64,000 nucleotides of DNA, taken from contig NZ_JARQWV010000022.1 in NCBI RefSeq assembly GCF_029543245.1, positions 1-64,000 of the forward strand, written 5' to 3'. Below, piece after piece: positions 1 to 11,013 of the stretch; positions within the stretch are counted from its first letter, which is position 1, and each line of letters begins with the position of its first letter. This DNA is from Caulobacter endophyticus (GTDB taxonomy: Bacteria > Pseudomonadota > Alphaproteobacteria > Caulobacterales > Caulobacteraceae). The notes below the pieces were generated by a model. The model worked only from the letters and a program-made list of their open reading frames with translations. It did not search any database and was not told the DNA's origin. A program made the translations under genes and the position numbers.

Positions 1-228
1 CTCCCCCCGGCCCCGCCCCCGCCCCCCCCCCCTCCCGGGGGGGGGGGCCCCCGCGCCCCGGCGGCGCGCCCCCGAGACTGGGCGCCGTGCCGGCCGTCGC
101 CCCCTCCGTCACGCTGCGTATCCGCAGCGCGCCACCTCCCCCGTTTCTCGGGGGAGGAGTTGGCTCTCCGATCACCCAAGGGCCTCTACGGATTTGAAAC
201 CCAGGCTGCCCAGGCGTAAACCGGCCGC
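1..228. other. Low-complexity C/G edge and half palindrome before thiG
   Basis: The first 60 or so bases are nearly pure C and G homopolymer runs, unlike anything else in the window, which suggests a poor-quality contig end. Bases 97-158 then carry a hairpin-rich stretch of the same style as the palindromic repeats found between other genes here (CCCCCTCC, a GCTGCG hairpin, then ACCTCCCCC and GGGGGAGG). The partner genes usually found next to thiG (thiS, thiO) are not visible. No TPP riboswitch signature was seen. Confidence 0.5.
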
Positions 229-1044
229 ATGAACGCGCACGTCTCCCCCGAATCCGCCGCGCCGGCCGCCTCCGCCGACGAAACCTGGACCGTCGCCGGC
301 CGCACCTTCCGCTCGCGCCTGATCGTGGGCACGGGCAAGTACAAGGACTATGCGACCAACGCCGCCGCCGCCCGCGCGGCCGGGGCCGAGATCGTCACCG
401 TGGCCGTGCGCCGCGTGAACCTGACCGATCCGAGCCAGCCGCTGCTGGTCGACTACATCAAGCCGACCGAATTCACCTACCTGCCCAACACGGCGGGCTG
501 CTTCACCGGCGAGGACGCCGTGCGCACCCTGCGCCTGGCCCGCGAGGCCGGCGGCTGGGACCTGGTCAAGCTGGAGGTCCTGTCGGACCCCAAGACCCTG
601 TTCCCGGACATGGAAGAGACCCTGCGCTCGCTGAAGCTGCTGGTCGCCGACGGCTTCCAGGTGATGGTCTACTGCTCGGACGATCCGGTCTACGCCAGGA
701 AGCTGGAAGAGGCCGGCGCGGTGGCGGTCATGCCGCTGGGCGCGCCGATCGGCTCGGGCCTGGGCATCCAGAACCGCGTCAACCTGCGGATCATCGTCGA
801 GAACGCCAAGGTCCCGGTGCTGGTCGACGCCGGCGTCGGCACGGCCTCGGACGCGGCCATCGGCATGGAGCTGGGCTGCGACGCCATCCTGATGAACACC
901 GCCATCGCCGAGGCCAAGGACCCGATCCGCATGGCCAAGGCCATGAAGCATGCGGTGATCGCCGGCCGCGAGGCGTACCTGGCCGGGCGGATGCAGAAGC
1001 GGCTCTATGCCGATCCGAGCTCGCCGCTGGCGGGGCTGATCTAG
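229..1044 (+). CDS. thiG: Thiazole synthase ThiG
   Basis: ThiG forms the thiazole phosphate ring of thiamine from 1-deoxy-D-xylulose 5-phosphate, dehydroglycine and the sulfur carried on ThiS thiocarboxylate, in the cytoplasm. The 271-residue protein is of normal length after a short low-complexity N-terminus (about 18 residues). It shows the family start [12 protein letters not shown] at about 28-38, the Schiff-base lysine in DLVKLEV (K114), and the phosphate-binding [15 protein letters not shown] and [12 protein letters not shown] segments of the TIM barrel. The gene stands alone in what can be seen, because the sequence upstream is the window edge. It is followed by a palindromic repeat in a convergent gap. 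The start is the first ATG; no strong ribosome binding site is seen. Confidence 0.95.
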   Translation: MNAHVSPESAAPAASADETWTVAGRTFRSRLIVGTGKYKDYATNAAAARAAGAEIVTVAVRRVNLTDPSQPLLVDYIKPTEFTYLPNTAGCFTGEDAVRTLRLAREAGGWDLVKLEVLSDPKTLFPDMEETLRSLKLLVADGFQVMVYCSDDPVYARKLEEAGAVAVMPLGAPIGSGLGIQNRVNLRIIVENAKVPVLVDAGVGTASDAAIGMELGCDAILMNTAIAEAKDPIRMAKAMKHAVIAGREAYLAGRMQKRLYADPSSPLAGLI

Positions 1045-1054
1045 CGATCAAATA

Positions 1055-1190
1055 CCCTCTCCCTGTGGGAGAGGTGTCGCCGCAGGCGACGGAGAGGGGA
1101 GTGGCTGGGAAATCGGCCGGTTCAACACCAGCTGAAAACGGCCCCTCTCCGTCCGCTTTGCGGACACCTCCCCCAGAGGGGGAGGATCTT
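1055..1190. repeat. Mirrored palindromic repeat in convergent gap
   Basis: Two hairpin-rich half elements face each other. The left begins CCTCTCCCTGTGGGAGAGG followed by a GTCGCC/GGCGAC hairpin. The right carries a GTCCGC/GCGGAC hairpin, then ACCTCCCCC, GGGGGAGG and ATCTT. It lies between the converging thiG and the next gene and probably ends transcription in both directions. Similar elements occur at 12235, 17984, 19533 and 35161. Confidence 0.7.
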
Positions 1191-1195
1191 CCGTG

Positions 1196-1525
1196 CTAGG
1201 CCTTGAAGTCGACCAGCACGCCCTTCTTTTCCTCGGCCTGCTGGGTGACCTCGTCCTTGATCATCTGCTTGATCTTGGCTTCCAGCTTTTCACGTTCCTT
1301 GGGGTCCATCGCAGCGACCTCTTCCTCGGTGACGCCGAGCTTGCCGAGGATGGCCGCCCGCATCTTCTCGGCGGGCGACTTGGCGGCGTAGTCGTAGAGT
1401 TCCTGACGGGCCGAGCCGTCGCTGACGCCCGAGAATGCCGGGGCGAAGGTCGAGGTGGCCCCGTCGACGCGGCTGGCCGCGTTCGCCGACATGGTCGCCC
1501 AGGGATTGGAACCGGAGATAAGCAT
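1196..1525 (-). CDS. Small conserved-looking protein of unknown function
   Basis: A 110-residue acidic/helical protein that I do not recognise. The start at 1525 is chosen over an upstream in-frame ATG at 1576 because GGGAG sits about 6 bases before it. The N-terminal half is Ser/Ala/Thr rich and probably disordered. The C-terminal half (about 45-110) is a strongly charged helix with KMRAAILGKLGVTEEEVAAM and REKLEAKIKQMIKDEV, ending in VLVDFKA. There is no signal peptide or membrane segment. The codon pattern fits a real gene and the C-terminal region reads like a conserved domain. It is separated from the DsbA-like gene upstream by 188 bases, so it is likely transcribed on its own. Confidence 0.7.
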   Translation of the reverse strand: MLISGSNPWATMSANAASRVDGATSTFAPAFSGVSDGSARQELYDYAAKSPAEKMRAAILGKLGVTEEEVAAMDPKEREKLEAKIKQMIKDEVTQQAEEKKGVLVDFKA

Positions 1526-1713
1526 GTGAACTCCCGCCGCTGATCTGGCGGGAGGTGCAAAGCAAACGCCGTGCAAGCAGGGCTGGCACGGCGGTTTCCA
1601 AAGATATCAACATGTTGCGACTTCGTGTCGCGGGGCGGCCCGGCGGAGCGCGGCAAAGCTTGCCGCGCCGTTTCAACCGCCGGGCGATCCTTGCCGCCCG
1701 GTCGGCCGGGGCG

Positions 1714-2451
1714 TCAGCCCTTCTTCTTGGCCGCGATGCGGGCTTCCTCGATGGCCAGTTTCAGGGCCTGCATGTCGGCGCCGGGGATCATCTTGTCGCC
1801 GACGACGAAGGCTGGGGTGCCTTCGATGTGCAGCGCCTGGGCCAGGCCCTGGACGTCCTGCAGCTGCTGGGTGACGGCGGCGCTGGCGCCGTCGGCGCGG
1901 GCCTTCTCGACGTCGACGCCCGCGGCCTTGGCTATGCGGGCGATGGCGGCTTCGTCGAGGCTCTTCTCGGCCATCATGCCCTTGTAGACGGGTAGGGTCT
2001 TGCCCTGGGCCTGGGCGCCGATGGCCATGCGTGCGGCCAGTTCGGACTCGCGGCCGAAGATCACGAACTCCTTGAAGACGAAGCGGATGTCGGGGTTCTT
2101 CTCGATGATCTCGACCACCTGCGGCGCGGCGATCTTGCAGTAGCCGCACTTGTAGTCGAAGAACTCGGTGACGGTGATCGTGCCGTTGGGGTTGGCCACG
2201 AAGTCGCGCGGATCGCGCTCGATGGCCTGGCGATGCTTGGCGATCGCGCCCTGCGACTTGGAGGCGGCCTGGGCCAGCTGCTTTTCCTGCAGCTTGGCGC
2301 TGACCTCGATCAGAATCTCGGGGTTCTCCAGCAGATAGGCGCGGACCTTCTTGCCGAATTCCTCGTCGCTCTTGGGCTGGCTGCAGGCGGCCATGCCGGT
2401 CGTCAGGACGAGGGCGGCGGCGGCCAGGGCGAGGGGACGGCGAAGGGGCAT
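1714..2451 (-). CDS. DsbA-family thiol oxidoreductase, probable lipoprotein
   Basis: A 245-residue periplasmic thioredoxin-fold protein. It has a hydrophobic N-terminal export signal ending near GMAAC, a possible lipobox that would lipidate C23, though Met at -3 is not ideal. A charged helical segment (about 28-80) resembles the N-terminal region of Com1/ScsC-like proteins. The DsbA-like domain follows, with active site C102-GY-C105 in FFDYKCGYCK and the cis-proline loop EGTPAFVV. Such proteins oxidise or isomerise disulfides of exported proteins. It lies 30 bases downstream of the M48 protease gene on the same strand, so the two probably form an envelope quality-control operon. The specific role (oxidase or isomerase) cannot be read from sequence. 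Confidence 0.88.
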   Translation of the reverse strand: MPLRRPLALAAAALVLTTGMAACSQPKSDEEFGKKVRAYLLENPEILIEVSAKLQEKQLAQAASKSQGAIAKHRQAIERDPRDFVANPNGTITVTEFFDYKCGYCKIAAPQVVEIIEKNPDIRFVFKEFVIFGRESELAARMAIGAQAQGKTLPVYKGMMAEKSLDEAAIARIAKAAGVDVEKARADGASAAVTQQLQDVQGLAQALHIEGTPAFVVGDKMIPGADMQALKLAIEEARIAAKKKG

Positions 2452-2481
2452 TCGGATCTCGGTCTCAGGGGGAATCGGCGA

Positions 2482-3888
2482 TCAGGGATTGGACGCCGTC
2501 AGGCCTTCCTTGGCCAGGGCCTTGAGGTCCTGGTCGCTGGGGCGGGAGGCCAGGACGATATCGGTGGCGCGGCGCCAGTCGGGCGTGTCCTTCTTCAGCA
2601 GCTCGCGGGCGCGCATGGCGAACACGCGGGCTTCCTGAACGGCGCCCAGGTTGAAGTACTGCTCAGCCGTGGCCAGACGGGCCTCGCCGTCCTTGCCCTG
2701 CTTGTCGTAGGCCTGGGCCAGGAGGCGCCAGGCGACGGCGTTGTCGCCCTCGTTGACCAGGGCGCGCTTCAGCTCGCCGATGCCTTCCTCGATCTTCTTG
2801 GGGTCGTCGAGGCCGATCAGGGTCTGGCCGAGGTTGATGCGCAGCAGGGCCGCGTCGGGCTTGAGCGCCACCGAGCGGCGCTGGGGCTCCTCGGCTTGAG
2901 CCACGCGGTTGAACTCGAACAGGATCTGGCCCTTGAGCTCCCAGAGATAGGGATTCTTGTCGTTCTCGGCGATCAGGTCATCGAGGATCTTCAGGGCCCG
3001 GTCGGGCTCCTTCATCTGGTAGTAGGCGATAGAGCGCGCATAGCGGGCCGGGAAGCTGCGGTCGGTCTCGCGGTACTTGATCAGGGCCGTCTGGGGATTG
3101 ATGAACCCCTCCAGCTTGGCCTTCATGATCTCGTGCTCGGCCAGTTCGTCGGGGCTGTCGACGGCGTCGTAGTGCGGCAGGCGCTCGACCTTGGCCCGCA
3201 GGGCCTCGATGCGGTCGGACGACAGCGGGTGGCTGCGGAAATACGCAAAGCGCCGCGACTGGTCGAAGACCTCCTGGTAGCGGAAGTTGTCGAAGAACTC
3301 GACGAGGCCGCGGCCCGACTGGCCGGTGGCCTCCAGGAAGTTGGCGCCGGCCTGGTCGGCGCGGGACTCCTGCTCGCGGCTGTAGCCCAGCGCGCCCAGA
3401 GTGCCAAAGTAGCTGGCGTTGCCCATCAGCACCGCGCCGGCGTCGGGCGCGCCGGCGAGCGCCGCCAGGACGCCCAGGCCCATCGTCAGGATCATCGGCT
3501 TGAGGCCGGCCTTCATCATCTCGTCGGAGCGCAGCGGGTGGGCGCCTGCGAGGTGGCCGGTTTCGTGGGCGATGACGCCCTTGAGCTGGTTGGGGGTCTC
3601 GGTCTGCAGGATCAGGCCGGTGTTGAGGCCCATCATCAGGCCTTGGGTCGCGAAGGCGTTCAGTTCCTTGTCGCCGACCAGCAGGATGCGGACCGTCTTG
3701 GGGTCCAGGCCAGCCGCCGCGTAGATCGGGTCGGAATCGCGGTGCAGGATCTCTTCGATCTCGGTGTCGCGGATCAGCGACAGGCCTTGCGCCTGGGCCG
3801 CGATCGGGGCCGCCACGGAGGCCAGCAGCGCCAGGGCGGAAAGGCCGGCGCCGAACGTCTTGCCGACGGTCCTCTTGCGGGACGTCAT
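2482..3888 (-). CDS. M48 family metalloprotease with TPR region (BepA-like)
   Basis: A 468-residue periplasmic zinc protease. A cleavable signal peptide covers about 1-34 (ends near AAQAQG). The M48 catalytic domain has the HExxH motif HETGH at 108-112 and a later ESRAD segment giving the third zinc ligand. The C-terminal third is made of TPR-like helices (for example YYQMKEPDRALKILDDL and INLGQTLIGLDDPKKIEEG). This arrangement is that of BepA/YfgC, which handles outer-membrane protein assembly intermediates. A GGAGA ribosome site precedes the ATG. It is the first gene of the pair with the DsbA-like protein downstream, and it lies just past the rne end. Confidence 0.9.
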   Translation of the reverse strand: MTSRKRTVGKTFGAGLSALALLASVAAPIAAQAQGLSLIRDTEIEEILHRDSDPIYAAAGLDPKTVRILLVGDKELNAFATQGLMMGLNTGLILQTETPNQLKGVIAHETGHLAGAHPLRSDEMMKAGLKPMILTMGLGVLAALAGAPDAGAVLMGNASYFGTLGALGYSREQESRADQAGANFLEATGQSGRGLVEFFDNFRYQEVFDQSRRFAYFRSHPLSSDRIEALRAKVERLPHYDAVDSPDELAEHEIMKAKLEGFINPQTALIKYRETDRSFPARYARSIAYYQMKEPDRALKILDDLIAENDKNPYLWELKGQILFEFNRVAQAEEPQRRSVALKPDAALLRINLGQTLIGLDDPKKIEEGIGELKRALVNEGDNAVAWRLLAQAYDKQGKDGEARLATAEQYFNLGAVQEARVFAMRARELLKKDTPDWRRATDIVLASRPSDQDLKALAKEGLTASNP

Positions 3889-3983
3889 CGATGGTCTCCT
3901 GGTCGCGCCCCCACGCCGTACGGCAGTCTAGCGCGCTTGAATCCGCACTGGCGAGGCTTGTCTTCGGAGGGATATAGGCGCGA

Positions 3984-4013
3984 ACCGCGGCGACGCCATG
4001 GCGCCGCCGCGGT
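3984..4013 (-). terminator. Strong hairpin after rne
   Basis: ACCGCGGCG pairs with CGCCGCGGT around a further GCGCC/GGCG-type core, giving a very stable stem 15 bases beyond the rne stop codon. No U tract follows on the rne strand, so it may be a 3'-end-protecting hairpin rather than a classical terminator. Confidence 0.45.
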
Positions 4014-4027
4014 CCTTGCCGGCTGGA

Positions 4028-6718
4028 TCAGCCGCGACGCCACCAGCCGCGCTTGGGCGTGGGGGGCGGGGCGCCGATCTCGTTCGGGTCGGGCTCGGCC
4101 GGAACCGGCGCGGGCTCGGCTTCGGCGACCGTCTCGACGACGGCCTCGACCACCGGCTCGGGAGCCGGTTCCGGAGCGATCTCGACGTCGGCCGCAACGA
4201 TCGGCGCGGTCTCGGCGACCACCTCGGCCAGGGCCTGGGCCGGTTCGGCGGCGGCTTCGATGGCTTCGGCCGTCTCGGCCTGGGCGGCCTCGACCTCGGT
4301 CTCGGCGGCGGCCTTGCGGCCACGGCTGCGCGAGCGGCGCGGCTTCTTGGCCGGGGCGGCCTCTTCCTGCGTCGGCAGCTCGACCCAGACGTCGGCGGGC
4401 GGGCCTTCGATCACCGGCGGCTCGAGCACCAGCGGGGCGACGTCTTCGACCACGACCGGCGCGATCGGGGTCTCGGCGGCCGGCTGGCGGTCACGACCGC
4501 CGCGACGGCGCTCGCGACGCTCCGAGCGCTCGGGACGCTCGCCGCGTTCCGGACGCTCGGCGGCCTCGGGGCGTTCCTGGCGTTCGGGACGCTCGGCGCG
4601 GTCCTGGCGCTCGCCGCGGTCGCGACGGCCTTCGCCGCCACGGGCATCGAGGGCTTCCGGATCGTGCCAGACATAGGGGTTGTCGCCGAACGGAACGCGC
4701 GGACGGTTCCAGACATAGACGTCGGCGGCGCGATCGCCGTCCTCGCGACCCCCGCGGCGACCGCCGCGGCGGCCACGGCGGCGACGGCGGCGGCGCGAGT
4801 CCTCGTCGTCGCCGTCGCCTTCAGCGTCGAACTCGGCGCCTTCAGCGTCATCGGCGGCTTCGTCGGAGACTTCCTCGTCGCGACGGCCGCGACGGCGGCG
4901 CTTGTTGCGGCGACCGCCGCGATCGTCGTCCGAGCGGGCCTTGCGGGGCGCCTCGTCCTCGTCTTCGTCCTCGTCGCCGTCTTCGGCGATGATTTCTTCT
5001 TCCTCGTCTTCGTCCTCGTCGTCGAAGACGTCGTCGAACACCGGATCGGGCTCGTAGGCGATGGCCGGCGGCGCAATGCGCTCGCCAAGCTCGGTGCGCT
5101 CGATCTCGTGCTCGGCCTGGCGCAGGCCGTCGTCGACCAGCACCGTGACGAACACGCCGTGGTTCAGCTGCAGGCGCTGCAGGTAGCCGCGCTTTTCGTT
5201 GAGGATGTAGATGCCGACGGCGCGGCTGACCTTGAGCGTGACGGCGCCGCTGCCCTTGAGGGCTTCGGCCTCGACGCCGCGCAGGGCGGCCAGGGCGCTG
5301 GACTCGACCGAGCGGACGCGGCCGGTGCCTTCGCAGTGCTCGCAGACGTGGGTGGTGCCTTCCAGGACGCCGGTGCGGCGGCGCTGGCGGCTGATCTCCA
5401 TCAGGCCGAAGCCCGAGATCTTGCCCATCTGGATGCGGGCGCGGTCGTCCTTGAGGGCGTCCTTGAGGACCTTCTCGACCGTGCGGTTGTTCTTGGCTTC
5501 ATCCATGTCGATGAAGTCGATGACGATCAGGCCGGCCAGGTCGCGCAGGCGCAGTTGGCGAGCGGCTTCCTCAGCCGCCTCGATGTTGGTCTTGAGGGCC
5601 GTGGCCTCGATGTTGCGCTCGCGCGTGGCCTTGCCTGAGTTGACGTCGATGGCGACGAGGGCCTCGGTCTGGTTGATCACCAGATAGCCGCCCGAACGCA
5701 GCGGAACGACCGGCGAGTAGATCTGCGCCAGGTGGTCCTCGATGCGGTTCTTGACGAACAGCGGCGTGGCTTCGCGGTACGGGAAGACCTTCTTGGCCTG
5801 GCTGGGCATCAGCATGCGCATGAAGTCGCGCGCTTCGCGGTAGCCGGCCTCGCCCTCGACCCAGATGCCGTCGAGGTCCTTGTCGTACATGTCGCGGATG
5901 GCGCGTTTGACGAGGTCTTCTTCCTCGTAGATCAGCGCCGGGGCGACCGAGTGCAGCGTGTTGTCGCGGATGTTCTCCCACAGACGCAGCAGGTATTCGT
6001 AGTCGCGCTTGACCTCGGCCTTGGTGCGCTTGGCGCCGGCCGTGCGGACGATCAGGCCCATGCCCTGCGGCACGTCCAGGCTTTGCACCACGCTCTTGAG
6101 GCGCTTGCGGTCGGTCACGGCCGTGATCTTGCGGCTGATGCCGCCGCCGCGGGCGGTGTTGGGCATCAGGACGCCGTAGCGGCCGGCCAGCGACAGATAG
6201 GTGGTGAGGGCCGCGCCCTTGTTGCCGCGCTCTTCCTTGACGACCTGAACCAGCATGATCTGCCGGCGGCGGATCACTTCCTGGATCTTGTACTTGCGCA
6301 TCAGGCGGCGCTTGCGGCGCGCCAGTTCCTCTTCGACGTCGTCTTCGTCGTCGTCGATGGCGTGATCGTTGGCGTCGTCCTCGTCCTCGCCGCCGGTGGC
6401 GCGGCGCGAAACGGGGGTGTCGTCCTCGTCGTCATGCGAATCATCGCGCATCAGCGCTTCGCGGTCGGCGACCGGGATCTGGTAGTAGTCCGGATGGATC
6501 TCGTTGAAGGCGAGGAAACCGTGGCGGTTGCCGCCGTACTCGATGAACGCAGCCTGGAGGCTGGGTTCAACGCGGGTCACCTTGGCGAGATAGATATTTC
6601 CACGAAGTTGTTTGCGGGTCTGGCTCTCGAAATCGAATTCTTCAACCCGCGAACCGTCCACGACCACCACACGCGTCTCTTCGGCGTGGGCGGCGTCGAT
6701 CAACATCTTCTTCGACAT
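4028..6718 (-). CDS. rne: Ribonuclease E
   Basis: Essential endoribonuclease that starts mRNA decay and scaffolds the degradosome. The start MSKKMLIDA at 6718 (896 residues) is chosen because GGAG lies just upstream and the longer reading frame has no family similarity. Order: RNase H-like start and S1 domain (to about 180), interrupted by an acidic then basic insert (about 91-150); 5' sensor; DNase I-like catalytic domain with the metal-binding D358 (AIDVNSG) and D401 (VIDFIDM); Zn-link C459-EH-C462; then about 350 residues of disordered, strongly charged tail with Arg-rich and Glu-rich patches. It ends in GWWRRG, the type of motif that binds PNPase in Caulobacter. The charged tail is the kind that drives condensate (BR-body) formation. 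It diverges from amiC; the partner helicase gene rhlB is at 35.7 kb. Confidence 0.97.
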   Translation of the reverse strand: MSKKMLIDAAHAEETRVVVVDGSRVEEFDFESQTRKQLRGNIYLAKVTRVEPSLQAAFIEYGGNRHGFLAFNEIHPDYYQIPVADREALMRDDSHDDEDDTPVSRRATGGEDEDDANDHAIDDDEDDVEEELARRKRRLMRKYKIQEVIRRRQIMLVQVVKEERGNKGAALTTYLSLAGRYGVLMPNTARGGGISRKITAVTDRKRLKSVVQSLDVPQGMGLIVRTAGAKRTKAEVKRDYEYLLRLWENIRDNTLHSVAPALIYEEEDLVKRAIRDMYDKDLDGIWVEGEAGYREARDFMRMLMPSQAKKVFPYREATPLFVKNRIEDHLAQIYSPVVPLRSGGYLVINQTEALVAIDVNSGKATRERNIEATALKTNIEAAEEAARQLRLRDLAGLIVIDFIDMDEAKNNRTVEKVLKDALKDDRARIQMGKISGFGLMEISRQRRRTGVLEGTTHVCEHCEGTGRVRSVESSALAALRGVEAEALKGSGAVTLKVSRAVGIYILNEKRGYLQRLQLNHGVFVTVLVDDGLRQAEHEIERTELGERIAPPAIAYEPDPVFDDVFDDEDEDEEEEIIAEDGDEDEDEDEAPRKARSDDDRGGRRNKRRRRGRRDEEVSDEAADDAEGAEFDAEGDGDDEDSRRRRRRRGRRGGRRGGREDGDRAADVYVWNRPRVPFGDNPYVWHDPEALDARGGEGRRDRGERQDRAERPERQERPEAAERPERGERPERSERRERRRGGRDRQPAAETPIAPVVVEDVAPLVLEPPVIEGPPADVWVELPTQEEAAPAKKPRRSRSRGRKAAAETEVEAAQAETAEAIEAAAEPAQALAEVVAETAPIVAADVEIAPEPAPEPVVEAVVETVAEAEPAPVPAEPDPNEIGAPPPTPKRGWWRRG

Positions 6719-7257
6719 ACAGGGAATCTCCACGGCGCGCGGCGGGCGCGAGGCCCGGGCGCCGATATGAAAGGAGGGCGCGCGCGTCGCAGACCGCGAC
6801 TTCGCCGGAGCGAAGTTCGAAGGGCGGTTGCCAGAGGCGATCGGGTGCGGCGCAGCCCATGGGGTTTCGTTTGTTTCCTTTGACGCGCCGGGTGGCGCGG
6901 ATCGGATGACGCGTCGTCGCCGGGAACGGCCAGGGCCCGACGCGGGCCCTTTTGGGCTTTGGCCGTCGAGACATCCGCCCCGCGCCGACCATCGCCCGCA
7001 AACTCCAAAGTCCGGCGGTCCGGCATGAGGGGCGCTATGGACGCGCCCGACATTTGGGAACCGCTCACGCAAAGCGCCATGTCTGACGACGTCGCTCCGC
7101 GCACGGCGCCACTTTAGCAACATCGGAAGACAAATGAAAAGCGCCGTGGAGCAACCGATGAAATTGATGAAGTCGACGGTTTCCTTAACGGTTTCTCTAC
7201 CGGCCCCGGGCGATATCCGTCATTGGTTTTTCAGGTAACGCCATTGGCTGGGCGGTA
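6719..7257. other. Divergent rne/amiC control region, rne leader
   Basis: A 539-base gap with no convincing gene. It must hold the promoters of rne (minus) and amiC (plus). Close to rne, on its leader, ACTTCGC at 6799-6805 pairs perfectly with GCGAAGT at 6810-6816 around a four-base loop. The long leader is consistent with rne feedback control through its 5' UTR, as known in enterobacteria, but this is inference. The amiC side (about 7100-7230) is less GC-rich and contains an isolated TTAACG, not a full CtrA site. Confidence 0.55.
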
Positions 7258-8454
7258 ATGCGTAAAGTCGTCATCGGAGCAGCGAGAACGGGTTGGGCGA
7301 AGGCGGCCTTGATCGTCGGCGCGCTGGCGCTCGCCGGTGTGGCCGTCGCGACCGTTCAAGGCCCCGCGCCGGCCGCAGGCGTGCAGAAGGTCCGCTTCGG
7401 CGGCGACCGCGCCGAGACCCGAGTCGTCATCGACCTGGATCGCGCGGCGGTGGGCAAGCTGATCGGCGACGGCGCCGCGGCCAGCCGAGTCGTGGTGGGC
7501 CTGCCCAATGTGACGGTTTCGGGCGATCTTCAGGGCGCGGGCCATGGCCTGGTCGACCGCTGGGTGATCGACGAAGCCGCCGGCGGCGCACGTCTGTCGC
7601 TGGACCTTTCCTCCAAGGCCGTGGTCAAGCGCCGCTTCCTGCTGCCGCCGGCCGACGGCGCCACCGCCTTCCGCTATGTGATCGACCTGGCCGCCGCCGA
7701 TCCGGCCTCGGCCGGCGCGTCGGTGATGCGCCCGACCACCGTCTCGACCCCGGCCAAGCCCGCGACGCTGAAGCTGAAGAAGACGATCGTCATCGACGCC
7801 GGCCACGGCGGCAAGGACCCCGGCTCGGCCGGCGCCAACACCAACGAGAAGGACGTCACCCTGGCCGCGGCCAAGGCGCTGAAGGCCAAGCTGGAGAAGT
7901 CCGGCCGCTTCATCGTCGTGCTGACCCGGGACACCGACACCTTCATCCCGCTGGAATCGCGCGTGCAGATCGCCCGCCGGTCGGACGCGGACCTGTTCAT
8001 CTCGCTGCACGCCGACTCGGGGCCCGATGTCGGCACCCGCGGCGCCAGCGTCTACACCCTGTCGGAAAAGGGCGCCGAGCGCGCCGCCCGGGTGCTGGAG
8101 AAGGACGACTGGCTGATGAAGGCCAGCCTGCCTGGCCGCGACCGCGCCGTGGGCCAGATCCTGCTGGACCTGTCGCAGCGCGCCACCAAGAACCGTTCGG
8201 CCGCCTTCGCCGAAACCCTGCTGGAAAAGGTCGGCGACGAGACCGTGCTGCTGCGCCGCAGCCACCGCGACGCCGGCTTCATCGTGCTTCTGGCGCCGGA
8301 CGTGCCGGCGGTGCTCCTCGAAATGGGCTTCATGACCAATGCCGAGGACGAGAAGCTGCTGAAGAGCCCGGCGGGCCGCGAGCGGCTGATGAACGCCGTG
8401 GCCAGCTCGATCGAAACCTACTTCGCGGCCCAGACCCGGATCAGCGCTCGCTGA
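7258..8454 (+). CDS. amiC: N-acetylmuramoyl-L-alanine amidase (AmiC type)
   Basis: Zinc amidase that cuts the stem peptide from MurNAc at the division septum. The 398-residue protein has an N-terminal membrane or signal segment (about 12-33), an AMIN domain (about 43-150; septal peptidoglycan targeting), a short linker, and an Amidase_3 domain (about 175-395). Zinc and catalytic residues are visible: H183 in DAGHGG, E197 in TNEKD, H251 in SLHAD and the catalytic E355 in LLEMGF. Only one amidase of this type is usual in Caulobacter. PBP1A follows 103 bases downstream on the same strand, so the two cell-wall genes are likely co-expressed. The ribosome site is weak (GGGCGG). Confidence 0.95.
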   Translation: MRKVVIGAARTGWAKAALIVGALALAGVAVATVQGPAPAAGVQKVRFGGDRAETRVVIDLDRAAVGKLIGDGAAASRVVVGLPNVTVSGDLQGAGHGLVDRWVIDEAAGGARLSLDLSSKAVVKRRFLLPPADGATAFRYVIDLAAADPASAGASVMRPTTVSTPAKPATLKLKKTIVIDAGHGGKDPGSAGANTNEKDVTLAAAKALKAKLEKSGRFIVVLTRDTDTFIPLESRVQIARRSDADLFISLHADSGPDVGTRGASVYTLSEKGAERAARVLEKDDWLMKASLPGRDRAVGQILLDLSQRATKNRSAAFAETLLEKVGDETVLLRRSHRDAGFIVLLAPDVPAVLLEMGFMTNAEDEKLLKSPAGRERLMNAVASSIETYFAAQTRISAR

Positions 8455-8557
8455 CCCTTGGATGGGGCAGGGGCGTTGGCGCCTCGCCCGATGCGGGTTA
8501 CAGCCATCCTCTGGATGATTTGAACGTGCGCGCGTTGCGCCGTTCGACGGAGGCCGT

Positions 8558-10939
<2,382 letters not shown>

Positions 10940-10963
10940 CCCCGGCGCAGTTGCGCCGACTCC

Positions 10964-10987
10964 GGGCGCGGGCTATCTCCCGCGCCC
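10964..10987 (+). terminator. Terminator after PBP1A
   Basis: GGGCGCGGG pairs perfectly with CCCGCGCCC around a 6-base loop, followed by a T-rich stretch (TTCACTTT). It ends the amiC-PBP1A transcript and sits 27 bases before prfB. Confidence 0.7.
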
Positions 10988-11013
10988 TTCACTTTGTGTC
11001 ACGGAGCTACGTG

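Noticed and set aside
97..228. TPP riboswitch before thiG
   Set aside because: The conserved CTGAGA and ACCTGATCTGG-type motifs are missing; the hairpins there belong to the palindromic repeat type.
2233..5638. Long plus-strand open frames opposite the M48 protease and rne (up to 919 codons)
   Set aside because: They are complementary-strand shadows of GC-rich real genes: residue content is skewed to Gly/Ala/Val/Asp and Arg/Pro, no ribosome sites and no recognisable domain.
6719..7123. 135-residue N-terminal extension of RNase E
   Set aside because: RNase E starts at its conserved MSKKMLIDA with GGAG upstream; the extension covers the leader and promoter region.
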